From Xanthobacteraceae bacterium (GTDB taxonomy: Bacteria > Pseudomonadota > Alphaproteobacteria > Rhizobiales > Xanthobacteraceae): a stretch of 6,266 nt of DNA. The stretch is from assembly GCA_030648135.1 (NCBI GenBank), contig JAUSIF010000087.1:1-6266 (forward strand), given 5' to 3'. The position numbers and the translations under genes are program-made. The notes below the pieces were generated by a model that worked only from the letters and a program-made list of their open reading frames with translations, was not told where the DNA came from and did no database searches. Positions 1-6,032 of the stretch are shown here, in pieces. Within the stretch, counting starts at the first letter, position 1; every line of letters starts with the position of its first letter.

Positions 1-571
1 AGCCGGGGACGAGCGCGATATCGAACCAATTGTAGGAACGCGCGACGCCGTCCTGGGCGCTCGACAGCGCGAAGATCGGCAGGCACGCGAAGGCGAGCAG
101 GAACGGAATCCGGTAATGATCGGGGACGCGGTCGCCAAGCGCAAGGATGAGCGTAATGCCGATCGCCGCCGCGGCGGTACCGAGCCCGAAGCTCAGCCAA
201 CGGCTGCCGGCAAGAAAGCCGCGCAGGCGGTCGAGGTCGCCTCGCGCGCTATATTCCGGGATGAAGCGTTGCGTCGAATAGGCGAGACCGAGCGGCGCCA
301 GGCCGCCCACCAGCACCACCCAGGTCCAGACATAGACATAGACGCCGAATTCATAGCGCCCCATCCAACGCGCGAGCAGAACCTGCGAGAAATAGACGAG
401 GGCGGCGCTAAAGACGCGGATCAGGAAGGCGGTGCCCGCCGTGCGCCGCGTGACCGACTGATCGCTGTCGTCGGCGATCAATTGCTTCGCCCGCGCGAGC
501 AGCGCGCCCGCGCGCAAGCTCCAAGGGCCGGTCTCGCCTGATCCGACGACGAACAACACCGATCTCCGCAT
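1..571 (-). CDS. Polysaccharide/lipopolysaccharide flippase, N-terminal part (gene runs off left edge)
   Basis: This frame is open from an ATG at 571 to the window edge, giving 190 residues without a stop; the C-terminal part lies outside. After a cytoplasmic N-terminus of about 45 residues come hydrophobic segments at roughly residues 46-67, 82-99, 126-146 and 155-171. Between the first two is an amphipathic stretch, ARWMGRYEFGVYVYVWTW, of the kind seen early in Wzx-like oligosaccharide flippases (MVF/MOP superfamily, Polysacc_synt type). It is followed by the RFIPEYSARGDLDRLRGF loop, also typical of that family. The family moves lipid-linked sugar units across the inner membrane for O-antigen or exopolysaccharide assembly; the substrate here cannot be told. 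An in-frame TAA sits directly before the ATG, so the reading frame cannot start earlier. A later start (for example TTG at codon 19) is possible because the first 25 residues look less family-like. A 176-nt gap separates it from the upstream DUF924 gene, so it may have its own promoter. Confidence 0.82.
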   Translation of the reverse strand, partial: MRRSVLFVVGSGETGPWSLRAGALLARAKQLIADDSDQSVTRRTAGTAFLIRVFSAALVYFSQVLLARWMGRYEFGVYVYVWTWVVLVGGLAPLGLAYSTQRFIPEYSARGDLDRLRGFLAGSRWLSFGLGTAAAAIGITLILALGDRVPDHYRIPFLLAFACLPIFALSSAQDGVARSYNWFDIALVPG

Positions 572-575
572 TTAA

Positions 576-580
576 CCTCT
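576..580 (-). promoter_or_regulatory. Ribosome binding site of the flippase gene
   Basis: Read on the minus strand, AGAGG lies 4 nt before the ATG at 571. The spacing is slightly short but usable. Together with the in-frame TAA immediately before the ATG, it supports this start. Confidence 0.5.
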
Positions 581-709
581 GCCAGCCGCCGGCCCGCATG
601 TAGCAGAGCGGCATTAAGAAATTCTTGGATGAATCGAAGGATGGCCGGCGCCGCTCGCAGCGCCGATTTCCCGATGTTTCTTGCGCCGGCGAGGCCCGCA
701 ACGGCAATG

Positions 710-745
710 AAAAGCCGGCGTTAAAGTTAAGATCGGGGCCGGCCC
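710..745 (-). terminator. Weak candidate intrinsic terminator after the DUF924 gene
   Basis: On the minus strand, 2 nt past the DUF924 stop codon, GCCGGC (743-738) can pair with GCCGGC (719-714) across an 18-nt loop, and the stem is followed by TTTT (713-710). The stem is all G-C and could extend by G-U pairs, but the loop is long and the T-run short. Each GCCGGC is also self-palindromic, so the pairing may be fortuitous. Placement right behind a stop codon and before a gap is the main support. Confidence 0.3.
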
Positions 746-747
746 GT

Positions 748-1299
748 TCAGGCACGGAAGCCGCCGCTCTCCAGAAAGGCGATTTCCTCGGGCGTCGAGG
801 CGCGCCCCAACGCCTCGTTGCGGTGGGGAAAGCGGCCGAAGCGGCGGATCACGTCGCGATGGACTTCCGCGAACTTGCTGCCTTCTTCATCGCCGATCGA
901 GCGCATATAGGCGACAGAGCGCTCCTGATCGGCGAACTCCTCGCTGTGCATGTAGGGCAGATAGAAGAAATTCCGGAGCGGCGGCTGAAATTCGCGATCT
1001 AAACCACGCTCGCGCGCGTGCCTCGCCACTTGCCGCGCGCGTGCGTCGGTCGCGAACGCCCGCGCCATGCCGCGAAAAAGGTTGCGCGGGAACTGGTCGA
1101 GCGCGAGCACGAGCGCGAGCGCGCCTGCCGCGATCTCCTCCCAGCTTGCCAGTTGCCCCGCTGCCGCCGCCTCGTGGGTCGCGATGAAGCGTTTGCGGAT
1201 CTCGGCATCGAAGACGGCATCGGCCTTGAACCAGCGTTCGGGTCCCGCCTCGCGCCAGAAGGCGAGGACGGCATCAGGAGTTGCAACCGCATCGGTCAT
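748..1299 (-). CDS. DUF924 family protein
   Basis: This gene encodes 183 residues, the usual full length for the family, starting at ATG 1299 and ending in TGA. The family's conserved blocks are all visible: an N-terminal VLAFWREAGPERWFKAD segment (residues 11-27), LDQFPRNLFRG (67-77), FFYLPYMHSE (111-120) and RFGRFPHRNEALGR (153-166), with a C-terminal TPEEIAFLESGGF. DUF924 proteins (Pfam PF06041) are predicted to be all-helical, TPR-like soluble proteins with no established biochemical role, so none is assigned. There is no signal peptide or membrane segment. The ATG lies only 2 nt after the TAG of the acyl-CoA synthetase gene and has no strong Shine-Dalgarno sequence of its own. This suggests translation by termination-reinitiation and hence co-expression with the synthetase. 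Family assignment is secure; function is unknown. Confidence 0.92.
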   Translation of the reverse strand: MTDAVATPDAVLAFWREAGPERWFKADAVFDAEIRKRFIATHEAAAAGQLASWEEIAAGALALVLALDQFPRNLFRGMARAFATDARARQVARHARERGLDREFQPPLRNFFYLPYMHSEEFADQERSVAYMRSIGDEEGSKFAEVHRDVIRRFGRFPHRNEALGRASTPEEIAFLESGGFRA

Positions 1300-1301
1300 G
1301 G

Positions 1302-3104
1302 CTAGAGCCGCACCGCGCCCGAGCAGATGCGCTCGTAGAGCGCGGCATCGAGGCGCATGAAGGAACGTTTGGAGGAATCGTTGAAATAGATAGCGTCCGT
1401 GGTCGCGGCCGGATCAAACCCCTCGCGCACCAGGTCGAGCTTCCTCTGCTTGAAGGTGCCGGTCACATCGAGCGAGGTCCGGATGCGCACGAACAACGGC
1501 CGCGCATAGTCCGGCAGCGACCGCACGATATGCTCGCGCAGCGCGCCGAGATCGAGGGTATGCTGAGCCACGATCGCCGCCATTCCGACGCGCCCCTCGT
1601 AGCCCTCCATCTTCACGCCATAGACAGTCGCATCCTTGACTCCGGGAAAGACGGTGATGGTCTCCGCCACCTCGGTCGTGGATACATTCTCCCCTTTCCA
1701 GCGGAAAGTGTCCCCGACCCGGTCGATGAAATAGAAATAGCCGCGCTCGTCCTGGCGCATCAGGTCGCCGGTGCGAAACCAGGCGTCGTCCTTCTCGAAT
1801 ACGTCATGCAGTATTTTTTTCCGGGTGGCCTGCGGATCGGCATAGCCCTCGAAGCGGCTCGCGGGCTTGCCCGGATCATTGAGAATTTTTCCGATCATCT
1901 CGCCCGCTTCATTCGCGGCCGAGCGCACGCAGAAGCCGTTCGGTCCGCGCACCGGTTCCTCGCGCTCGACATCGTACTGGACGATCGCGGTCGGAAACCG
2001 GTGCGCCAAATACCACGGGATGCGGCCGACGGCGCCAGGCGTGCCGTCGAAATTGAACAAGGCCACGTTACCCTCGGTCGCGGCGTAGAACTCAAGGATG
2101 CGCGGAATCTGAAAGCGCTGCTGAAACGCGCGCCAGATGTCGGGCCGCAAGCCATTGCCGCAGCAGAGCCGGATGCGATGGTCCTGTTCGGCCGGAGACG
2201 GCGGAGCGGTGACCAGATAACGGCAGAGCTCGCCGATATACTGGAACAGCGTGCAGTCGAAACGCACGATGTCGTCCCAGAATTCGCGCGCCGAGAAACG
2301 CTCCCGGATCACCACCGCGCCGCCCGCGAGCAGGGTCGCGCCGGGCGCAAGCACGCCGCCGACGGTGTGGTACATCGGCAGGCACACATACATGCGATCG
2401 TCCGCGCGCGTATCCATGGCGCCCGCGAAGGCGTGGGTGATCGTCATCACCCGGTAGTGATTGACGTTCGCCGCCTTGGGCATGCCGGTGGTGCCGCTGG
2501 TGTAGATGAACAGCGCGCGATCTTCGATGCTGAGTCGAGGCCGTTCGCGGGCAGTGAGACGCCTTCCGTCCCTCGCCACCAACACCGTGTCGATGCGTGG
2601 CAAACTGGCGTCGCCGCTGGCGCCGTACAGCCAGATTTTCGCGGCGACGGAGAGCTGCGATTCCGCCGTGCGGAATTGCGCATAGAGATCGGCCGCGACG
2701 ATGACGTGCTTCGGCTCGACGATCGAGATGCAATGGGCGAGCGCGGCACCGGAAAGATTGGTGTTAAGCAGCGCCGCGACCACGCCGATGCGCGTCAATC
2801 CGATCCAGATCGCCAGATATTCCGGCCGGTTCTGCATCAACAGGCAGACCACGTCGCCCTTCACCAGACCTTCGCGCCGTGCCCAGCGCGCGTAGCAATT
2901 GGCGCGCCGGTCGAGCTCGCGATAGGTCAAACGCTCGCGGTCAGAAACGAGCGCCTCGCGCTCGCCGAAACGCGCGGCGAGCTCCTCGATGACGTTCGGA
3001 AACACGCGCGACGGATTGCGGCCGATCGGAGTCGTCATGCGCAGCGCACGCCGGACGCAGCGCAAGGTCTCAAACTCGCGTTGCAGCCGTTGGATGAATT
3101 GCAT
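1302..3104 (-). CDS. FATP-type long-chain acyl-CoA synthetase (AMP-forming)
   Basis: This is a complete adenylate-forming enzyme, predicted to activate long- or very-long-chain fatty acids to acyl-CoA through an acyl-AMP intermediate. Residue numbers are from the ATG at 3104 (600 aa). The phosphate-binding loop YTSGTTGMPKA is at 201-211. EFYAATEGN at 338-346 is the variant typical of the fatty-acid transport protein/very-long-chain (FATP/ACSVL, SLC27-like) branch. The ATP-ribose aspartate is in WFRTGDLM (442-449), the hinge region in DRVGDTFRWKGENVSTTEV (461-479), and the probable catalytic lysine in TGTFK (about 552). Length matches bacterial FATP-like synthetases. No signal peptide is present; it is expected to be cytoplasmic or peripheral to the membrane. 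A GTG at 3137 would add 11 residues but lacks a Shine-Dalgarno sequence, whereas ATG 3104 has GGAG 6 nt upstream. It sits between the GTPase and DUF924 genes in the same direction, with DUF924 starting 2 nt beyond its stop. Confidence 0.93.
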   Translation of the reverse strand: MQFIQRLQREFETLRCVRRALRMTTPIGRNPSRVFPNVIEELAARFGEREALVSDRERLTYRELDRRANCYARWARREGLVKGDVVCLLMQNRPEYLAIWIGLTRIGVVAALLNTNLSGAALAHCISIVEPKHVIVAADLYAQFRTAESQLSVAAKIWLYGASGDASLPRIDTVLVARDGRRLTARERPRLSIEDRALFIYTSGTTGMPKAANVNHYRVMTITHAFAGAMDTRADDRMYVCLPMYHTVGGVLAPGATLLAGGAVVIRERFSAREFWDDIVRFDCTLFQYIGELCRYLVTAPPSPAEQDHRIRLCCGNGLRPDIWRAFQQRFQIPRILEFYAATEGNVALFNFDGTPGAVGRIPWYLAHRFPTAIVQYDVEREEPVRGPNGFCVRSAANEAGEMIGKILNDPGKPASRFEGYADPQATRKKILHDVFEKDDAWFRTGDLMRQDERGYFYFIDRVGDTFRWKGENVSTTEVAETITVFPGVKDATVYGVKMEGYEGRVGMAAIVAQHTLDLGALREHIVRSLPDYARPLFVRIRTSLDVTGTFKQRKLDLVREGFDPAATTDAIYFNDSSKRSFMRLDAALYERICSGAVRL

Positions 3105-3110
3105 CCCTCG

Positions 3111-3114
3111 CTCC
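3111..3114 (-). promoter_or_regulatory. Ribosome binding site deciding the acyl-CoA synthetase start
   Basis: GGAG on the minus strand stands 6 nt before ATG 3104. The alternative GTG at 3137 has only a T-rich, purine-poor sequence in front of it, so the site favours the shorter 600-residue form. Confidence 0.55.
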
Positions 3115-3146
3115 GCGGCGTGGCGCCGGCGACTCACGCAAACTTA

Positions 3147-3185
3147 TGCCAAGTGGCAGCATTCCGGGGGCCCCGGCGCTTGGCA
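3147..3185. repeat. Nested inverted repeat (stem-loop) between GTPase and acyl-CoA synthetase genes
   Basis: Seven-base arms TGCCAAG (3147-3153) and CTTGGCA (3179-3185) are perfect reverse complements. Between them lies a second perfect inverted repeat, CCGGGGGCCCCGG (3164-3176). Read as minus-strand RNA, this can fold as an outer stem with an inner GC stem, separated by 2 nt on one side and 10 nt on the other. It falls wholly in the gap between the GTPase stop (3201) and the synthetase start (3104), and is not followed by a T-run. An mRNA-processing or stabilising element, an attenuator, or a protein-binding site are possible roles. Confidence 0.5.
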
Positions 3186-3200
3186 AGGTCCCGGCGGGCT

Positions 3201-4334
3201 CTAGCGGCCGAGCGAGAGCGGATTTTCGATGAGGGCGGCCCGGTCCGGCGTATCGGGCCGCGGCAGCCCAAGAAAGGCGTCGAGCATGCGCCGCACGATC
3301 GCCGGTTCCAGATCATGGGTGACGCAGACGAGCCGCGAGCGGCGGTCTGCATCGGGCCAAGCCGGAAGCCGCGCCGGCGGATGCAGCACGTGCTGTACCA
3401 CGTGCAGCACGACCGGCTGCTCGGGCTCCTCGGCGAGCTGCACGATGCCCTTGAGGCGCAAGAGCTTCGAACCGTGGGCCGAGCGCAAGAGATCGAGAAA
3501 AAGCTCGAGCGTCGCGGCCGGGATCGGGGTTTCGGTCGCGACCGTGAAGACGCGGATGCGGTGGTCGTGGTGGTGGTGTTGGTGCGGCACCGCACCGCCG
3601 GTCGTTTCCGCGGCATGGACCGCCGCGTCGGCGAGCCAGCGCGAGACGTCGGGAATCTTGCGTTTGGGGTCGAACAGGCCGGCACCGATGAGCGCCGACG
3701 CCGTCGCCTCGCCCTTGGCCGCATCAAGGATCGGCGCCGCCGGATTGAGCCGGGCCAGGCGCTCGCGCAAGGCCGCAAGGCCGCCAAGGGCATCCGCACC
3801 GCTCATGAGATCGGTCTTCGTCAGTACGATGCGGTCGGCGACCGCGGCCTGTTTCACCGCCTCGGCATGGGCATCGAGCGTACCCGCGCCGTTCACCGCG
3901 TCGACCAGGGTGACGACGCCGTCGAGCCGGTAGCGCAGCAACAGATAGGGATGGGTCATCACCACGTGCAGCACCGAAGCGGGGTCGGCGAGGCCCGTGG
4001 TCTCGATCACCACCCGGCGGAACGGCGTGAGGCGGCCGTTGTCGCGCTCGCGCAACAAATTTTCCAGCGCATCGACGAAATCGCCGCGCACCGCACAACA
4101 CAGGCATCCGCTCGCGAGCAGCACCACGTCGTCGGCGAGGACACGATAGAGCAGATGGTCGATGCCGACCTCGCCCACTTCATTGACCAGCACGGCGGCG
4201 TCGGAAAGCTCCGGATCGCGCAACAGCCGGTTCAAGAGCGTGGTCTTGCCGGCGCCAAGGAAGCCGGTCAGCACCGTGAGCGGGATCGGCTCGGGGGGGG
4301 CCGTCGGACGGGCCGGACTACTCGTTTTACTCAC
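3201..4334 (-). CDS. CobW/COG0523-family GTPase, putative metal (zinc) chaperone
   Basis: This is a full-length 377-residue G3E-family P-loop GTPase. Walker A is GFLGAGKTT (24-32), the family's metal-binding CxCC is in GCLCC (76-80), ETTGLADP is at 111-118, and TKTD (172-175) serves as the guanine-specificity motif. A histidine-rich linker, HQHHHHDH (251-258), precedes the C-terminal CobW_C domain, which carries the conserved HVVQHVLHPPARLPAWPDADRRSR block (311-334). Characterised relatives hand metal, mainly zinc, to client proteins in a GTP-dependent manner; one branch (CobW) belongs to cobalamin synthesis. No cobalamin genes are nearby, so the CobW name is not used. The start is a GTG with a good AGGTGA Shine-Dalgarno. 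It begins 34 nt after the carboxypeptidase stop and is probably co-transcribed with it. No Zur-like operator was recognised upstream. A run of eight C (minus strand) spans codons 12-14. Metal specificity and client are unknown. Confidence 0.93.
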   Translation of the reverse strand: MSKTSSPARPTAPPEPIPLTVLTGFLGAGKTTLLNRLLRDPELSDAAVLVNEVGEVGIDHLLYRVLADDVVLLASGCLCCAVRGDFVDALENLLRERDNGRLTPFRRVVIETTGLADPASVLHVVMTHPYLLLRYRLDGVVTLVDAVNGAGTLDAHAEAVKQAAVADRIVLTKTDLMSGADALGGLAALRERLARLNPAAPILDAAKGEATASALIGAGLFDPKRKIPDVSRWLADAAVHAAETTGGAVPHQHHHHDHRIRVFTVATETPIPAATLELFLDLLRSAHGSKLLRLKGIVQLAEEPEQPVVLHVVQHVLHPPARLPAWPDADRRSRLVCVTHDLEPAIVRRMLDAFLGLPRPDTPDRAALIENPLSLGR

Positions 4335-4337
4335 GTA

Positions 4338-4343
4338 TCACCT
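4338..4343 (-). promoter_or_regulatory. Ribosome binding site of the GTPase gene
   Basis: AGGTGA on the minus strand ends 3 nt before the GTG at 4334, and its AGG core is 6 nt from the start. It matches the anti-Shine-Dalgarno sequence well and supports the GTG start, since no ATG exists before the Walker A motif. Confidence 0.65.
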
Positions 4344-4368
4344 GAACGCCGCTGGAAAACCGAGCGAT

Positions 4369-5934
4369 TCAAATCCTTGGGCGAGGCCGCGGCAGCGGCA
4401 CGTGGGCGGGCATCGGCAAGGGTCCGCCGATCCCGGCGGGAGCGCCGGGCGGAGGAGCGAAAACATCGTCTGCGGCGTGATCGGCGTGCGCCGTGAACGC
4501 CTGCGCGGTGCGCGGGATCGCGCTGGACTCGGTGGGAGCGGGATTGACTTTCATCGTGTCGAGGGGAGCGGGCTTTATGGTGCCGTGAATAGCGGGCGGC
4601 GGGTCGAAGATCGCTGAGGCGACTTGCTTCGCCGTGCTGTCGGCCGGAGCGGCCACGGCCGGAGCGACCTGTGGCGAGGCGCTATCAACGGAAGCGGGGC
4701 GCGCGCCTTTGCCCTTGGCCGCTTTGGGCGCCTTAGGCGCTTTTTTGGGCGCCGCTGCGTCCTTGGGCTCGAGTTGTTGCTGCGCCGAGCCGATATAGAC
4801 CTTGATCGGAGGCATCGACGGCGGCAAATCGATCAGCAGCGGCTTCTTTACCAGCGCTGCCGCCTTCGCCAGCGTGCCGGGAGGCGCGTCCTCCGGCTCT
4901 TCTTCGTCGATATCGGACTCGGCGGCCGGCCGCTTGCGCTTGCGATTGCACATCTGGTCGTGGAGATCGATGGGCACGTCGGCGATATTGGGGATCGACT
5001 CGAGCATGGTCGGTTCGCGGCCGAAAAGTCCCGCCAGCGAAATTCCAGCGCCGAAGCCTTTTTCGAACAGGCGCGCGGCATCCTCGTTGCGCTGGCCGGA
5101 CGAATAGGCGCCGAACACCACCGCGATCAAGCGCTTATCGCCGCGCCGCGCGGAAGCCACCAGATTGAAGCCCGAGGCGCAGATGAAGCCGGTCTTCATG
5201 CCGTCGGCGCCGGGATAGTGGTCGATCAGCTTGTTGTGGTTGCGCAGCAGCCGTTTGCCGATCTGGATCGCCGGGATGCGGAAGTACATCTCGTACTCGG
5301 GAAATTCCCGGATGATGGCGCGGGCGAGAACCGCCATGTCGCGGGCGGTAGTGTACTGGTTCTCTTCGGGCAGACCGTTCGGATTGACGAAATGGGTCGC
5401 GGTCATGCCGAGCCGGTCGGCGGCCTGATTCATTTCTTCGATGAAGTTGGGAAGACTGCCGCCCACGCCTTCGGCGAGTACGACGGCGACGTCGTTCGCC
5501 GATTTCACCAACAGCATCTTGATGGCATTGTCGATGGTGACCTGGGTGCCCAACGGAAAGCCCATCTTGGAGGGCGCCTGCGCCAGCGCGTTTTCCGAGA
5601 AGGTGATGAGCGTATCGGGCTGCAGCCTGCCCTCGCGCAAGGCGCGGAAGGCGAGATAGGTGGTCATCAGCTTGGTGACCGAGGCTGGATACCAGGGTTG
5701 GCCCGCCTTGGACTGGCTGATGACCTTGCCGCTGTCGGCATCGATCAGGAGATAGGGCCCGGCCGCAGCAGGCATGGCCGCGACCGCGATCCAAAAGGAT
5801 GCGAGCCCGGGGCCAAGGAGGCGGAACGTTTGGTGGCGGATGCTGGTTAACAAGCGGCGGGTTCCGTCGTTCGTTTGATTGAACGGCTTACGATGGCGGA
5901 AATGCGACAAGCCCGGAGGCCGCCGCGAGAACAT
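4369..5934 (-). CDS. Serine-type D-alanyl-D-alanine carboxypeptidase (penicillin-binding protein, DacF/PBP5-like)
   Basis: This enzyme removes the terminal D-Ala from peptidoglycan stem peptides in the periplasm and is a target of beta-lactams. All three active-site motifs of the S11 family are present: SVTK (85-88, nucleophile S85), SAN (145-147) and KTG (247-249), with the numbering from ATG 5934 (521 aa). A hydrophobic segment (about 39-54) ending in AAA|G at 56-59 is a signal-peptide core with a likely cleavage site. The part before it is unusually long, so a TTG at 5853 (codon 28) giving a signal of about 31 residues is an alternative start. The catalytic domain ends near residue 295. 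The remainder lacks a recognisable PBP5 C-terminal domain or amphipathic anchor. Instead it has RKRKRP (331-336), an acidic run (341-349), an Ala/Pro/Lys stretch (392-410) and a proline-rich end, PLPRPRPR. Cys252 and Cys329 could form a disulfide. It is the first gene of the minus-strand cluster. No dac paralogue symbol is assigned with confidence. Confidence 0.94.
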   Translation of the reverse strand: MFSRRPPGLSHFRHRKPFNQTNDGTRRLLTSIRHQTFRLLGPGLASFWIAVAAMPAAAGPYLLIDADSGKVISQSKAGQPWYPASVTKLMTTYLAFRALREGRLQPDTLITFSENALAQAPSKMGFPLGTQVTIDNAIKMLLVKSANDVAVVLAEGVGGSLPNFIEEMNQAADRLGMTATHFVNPNGLPEENQYTTARDMAVLARAIIREFPEYEMYFRIPAIQIGKRLLRNHNKLIDHYPGADGMKTGFICASGFNLVASARRGDKRLIAVVFGAYSSGQRNEDAARLFEKGFGAGISLAGLFGREPTMLESIPNIADVPIDLHDQMCNRKRKRPAAESDIDEEEPEDAPPGTLAKAAALVKKPLLIDLPPSMPPIKVYIGSAQQQLEPKDAAAPKKAPKAPKAAKGKGARPASVDSASPQVAPAVAAPADSTAKQVASAIFDPPPAIHGTIKPAPLDTMKVNPAPTESSAIPRTAQAFTAHADHAADDVFAPPPGAPAGIGGPLPMPAHVPLPRPRPRI

Positions 5935-5993
5935 TCCTAACCCGTCTGGTTTCGAGAGGCAAAGAGTCTCGCCGCCGCCCGTATGGACGCCTA

Positions 5994-6007
5994 TATTGCC
6001 TATTGCC
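5994..6007. repeat. Tandem heptamer TATTGCC x2 in the divergent promoter region
   Basis: Two perfect head-to-tail copies of TATTGCC occupy these 14 bases, overlapping the possible -10 element of the thiolase promoter. Seven-base tandem repeats between divergent genes can be operator half-sites, but two copies can also arise by chance. Confidence 0.4.
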
Positions 6008-6027
6008 GTGCCAGGAACCCATCGAGC

Positions 6028-6032
6028 GGGAG
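6028..6032 (+). promoter_or_regulatory. Ribosome binding site of the thiolase gene
   Basis: GGGAG lies 6 nt before the ATG at 6039, good spacing for a Shine-Dalgarno sequence, and supports this start. Confidence 0.65.

Larger units (their letters stand above)
572..747. other. Intergenic region between DUF924 gene and flippase gene
   Basis: These 176 bp contain no convincing gene. They hold several GC-rich inverted repeats: GGGCCGGCCC at 736-745, CGCCGGC/GCCGGCG arms at 684-690 and 714-720, and CGGCGC/GCGCCG arms at 646-651 and 660-665. There is also an AT-richer patch around 611-635 containing the near-palindrome AAGAAATTCTT (616-626). The region probably holds the end of the upstream transcript and the promoter of the flippase gene. 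No clear -35/-10 pair could be recognised. Confidence 0.5.

Noticed and set aside
408..755. Minus-strand open frame overlapping the flippase start and the intergenic region
   Set aside because: It is in a different frame from the flippase; its product is Arg-rich with no membrane segments or family pattern, while the overlapping frame has clear transmembrane segments.
3135..3157. Possible sigma-54 promoter on the minus strand (TTGGCA followed by TTTGC) before the acyl-CoA synthetase
   Set aside because: The GG and GC dinucleotides are separated by 9 bases instead of the required 10, and the motif is part of the inverted repeat.
3384..3410. Palindrome CAGCACGTGCTG followed by GTGCTG/CAGCAC inverted arms inside the GTPase gene
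   Set aside because: It encodes the conserved VLHVVQHVLH block of the CobW_C domain; the symmetry follows from repeated His/Val/Gln codons.
3570..3590. GGTGGTG-type simple repeat on the plus strand
   Set aside because: It is the coding sequence of the histidine-rich linker of the GTPase, a known feature of this family.
1281..4496. A stop-free plus-strand frame of more than 1000 codons, antisense to the synthetase and GTPase genes
   Set aside because: Its translation is rich in Arg, His, Asp and Ala with no domain-like pattern. It spans three well-supported minus-strand genes and their gaps, and long antisense frames are expected in GC-rich coding DNA.
4624..5850. A 408-codon plus-strand frame antisense to the carboxypeptidase gene
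   Set aside because: Same shadow effect: low-complexity Arg/Gly/Asp-rich translation, while the minus strand carries all three penicillin-binding motifs.
5995..6014. CTGGCACG on the minus strand, a perfect match to a sigma-54 -24 element, facing the carboxypeptidase gene
   Set aside because: The -12 element is wrong: GC occurs 11 rather than 10 bases after GG, and the TTGC context is missing.
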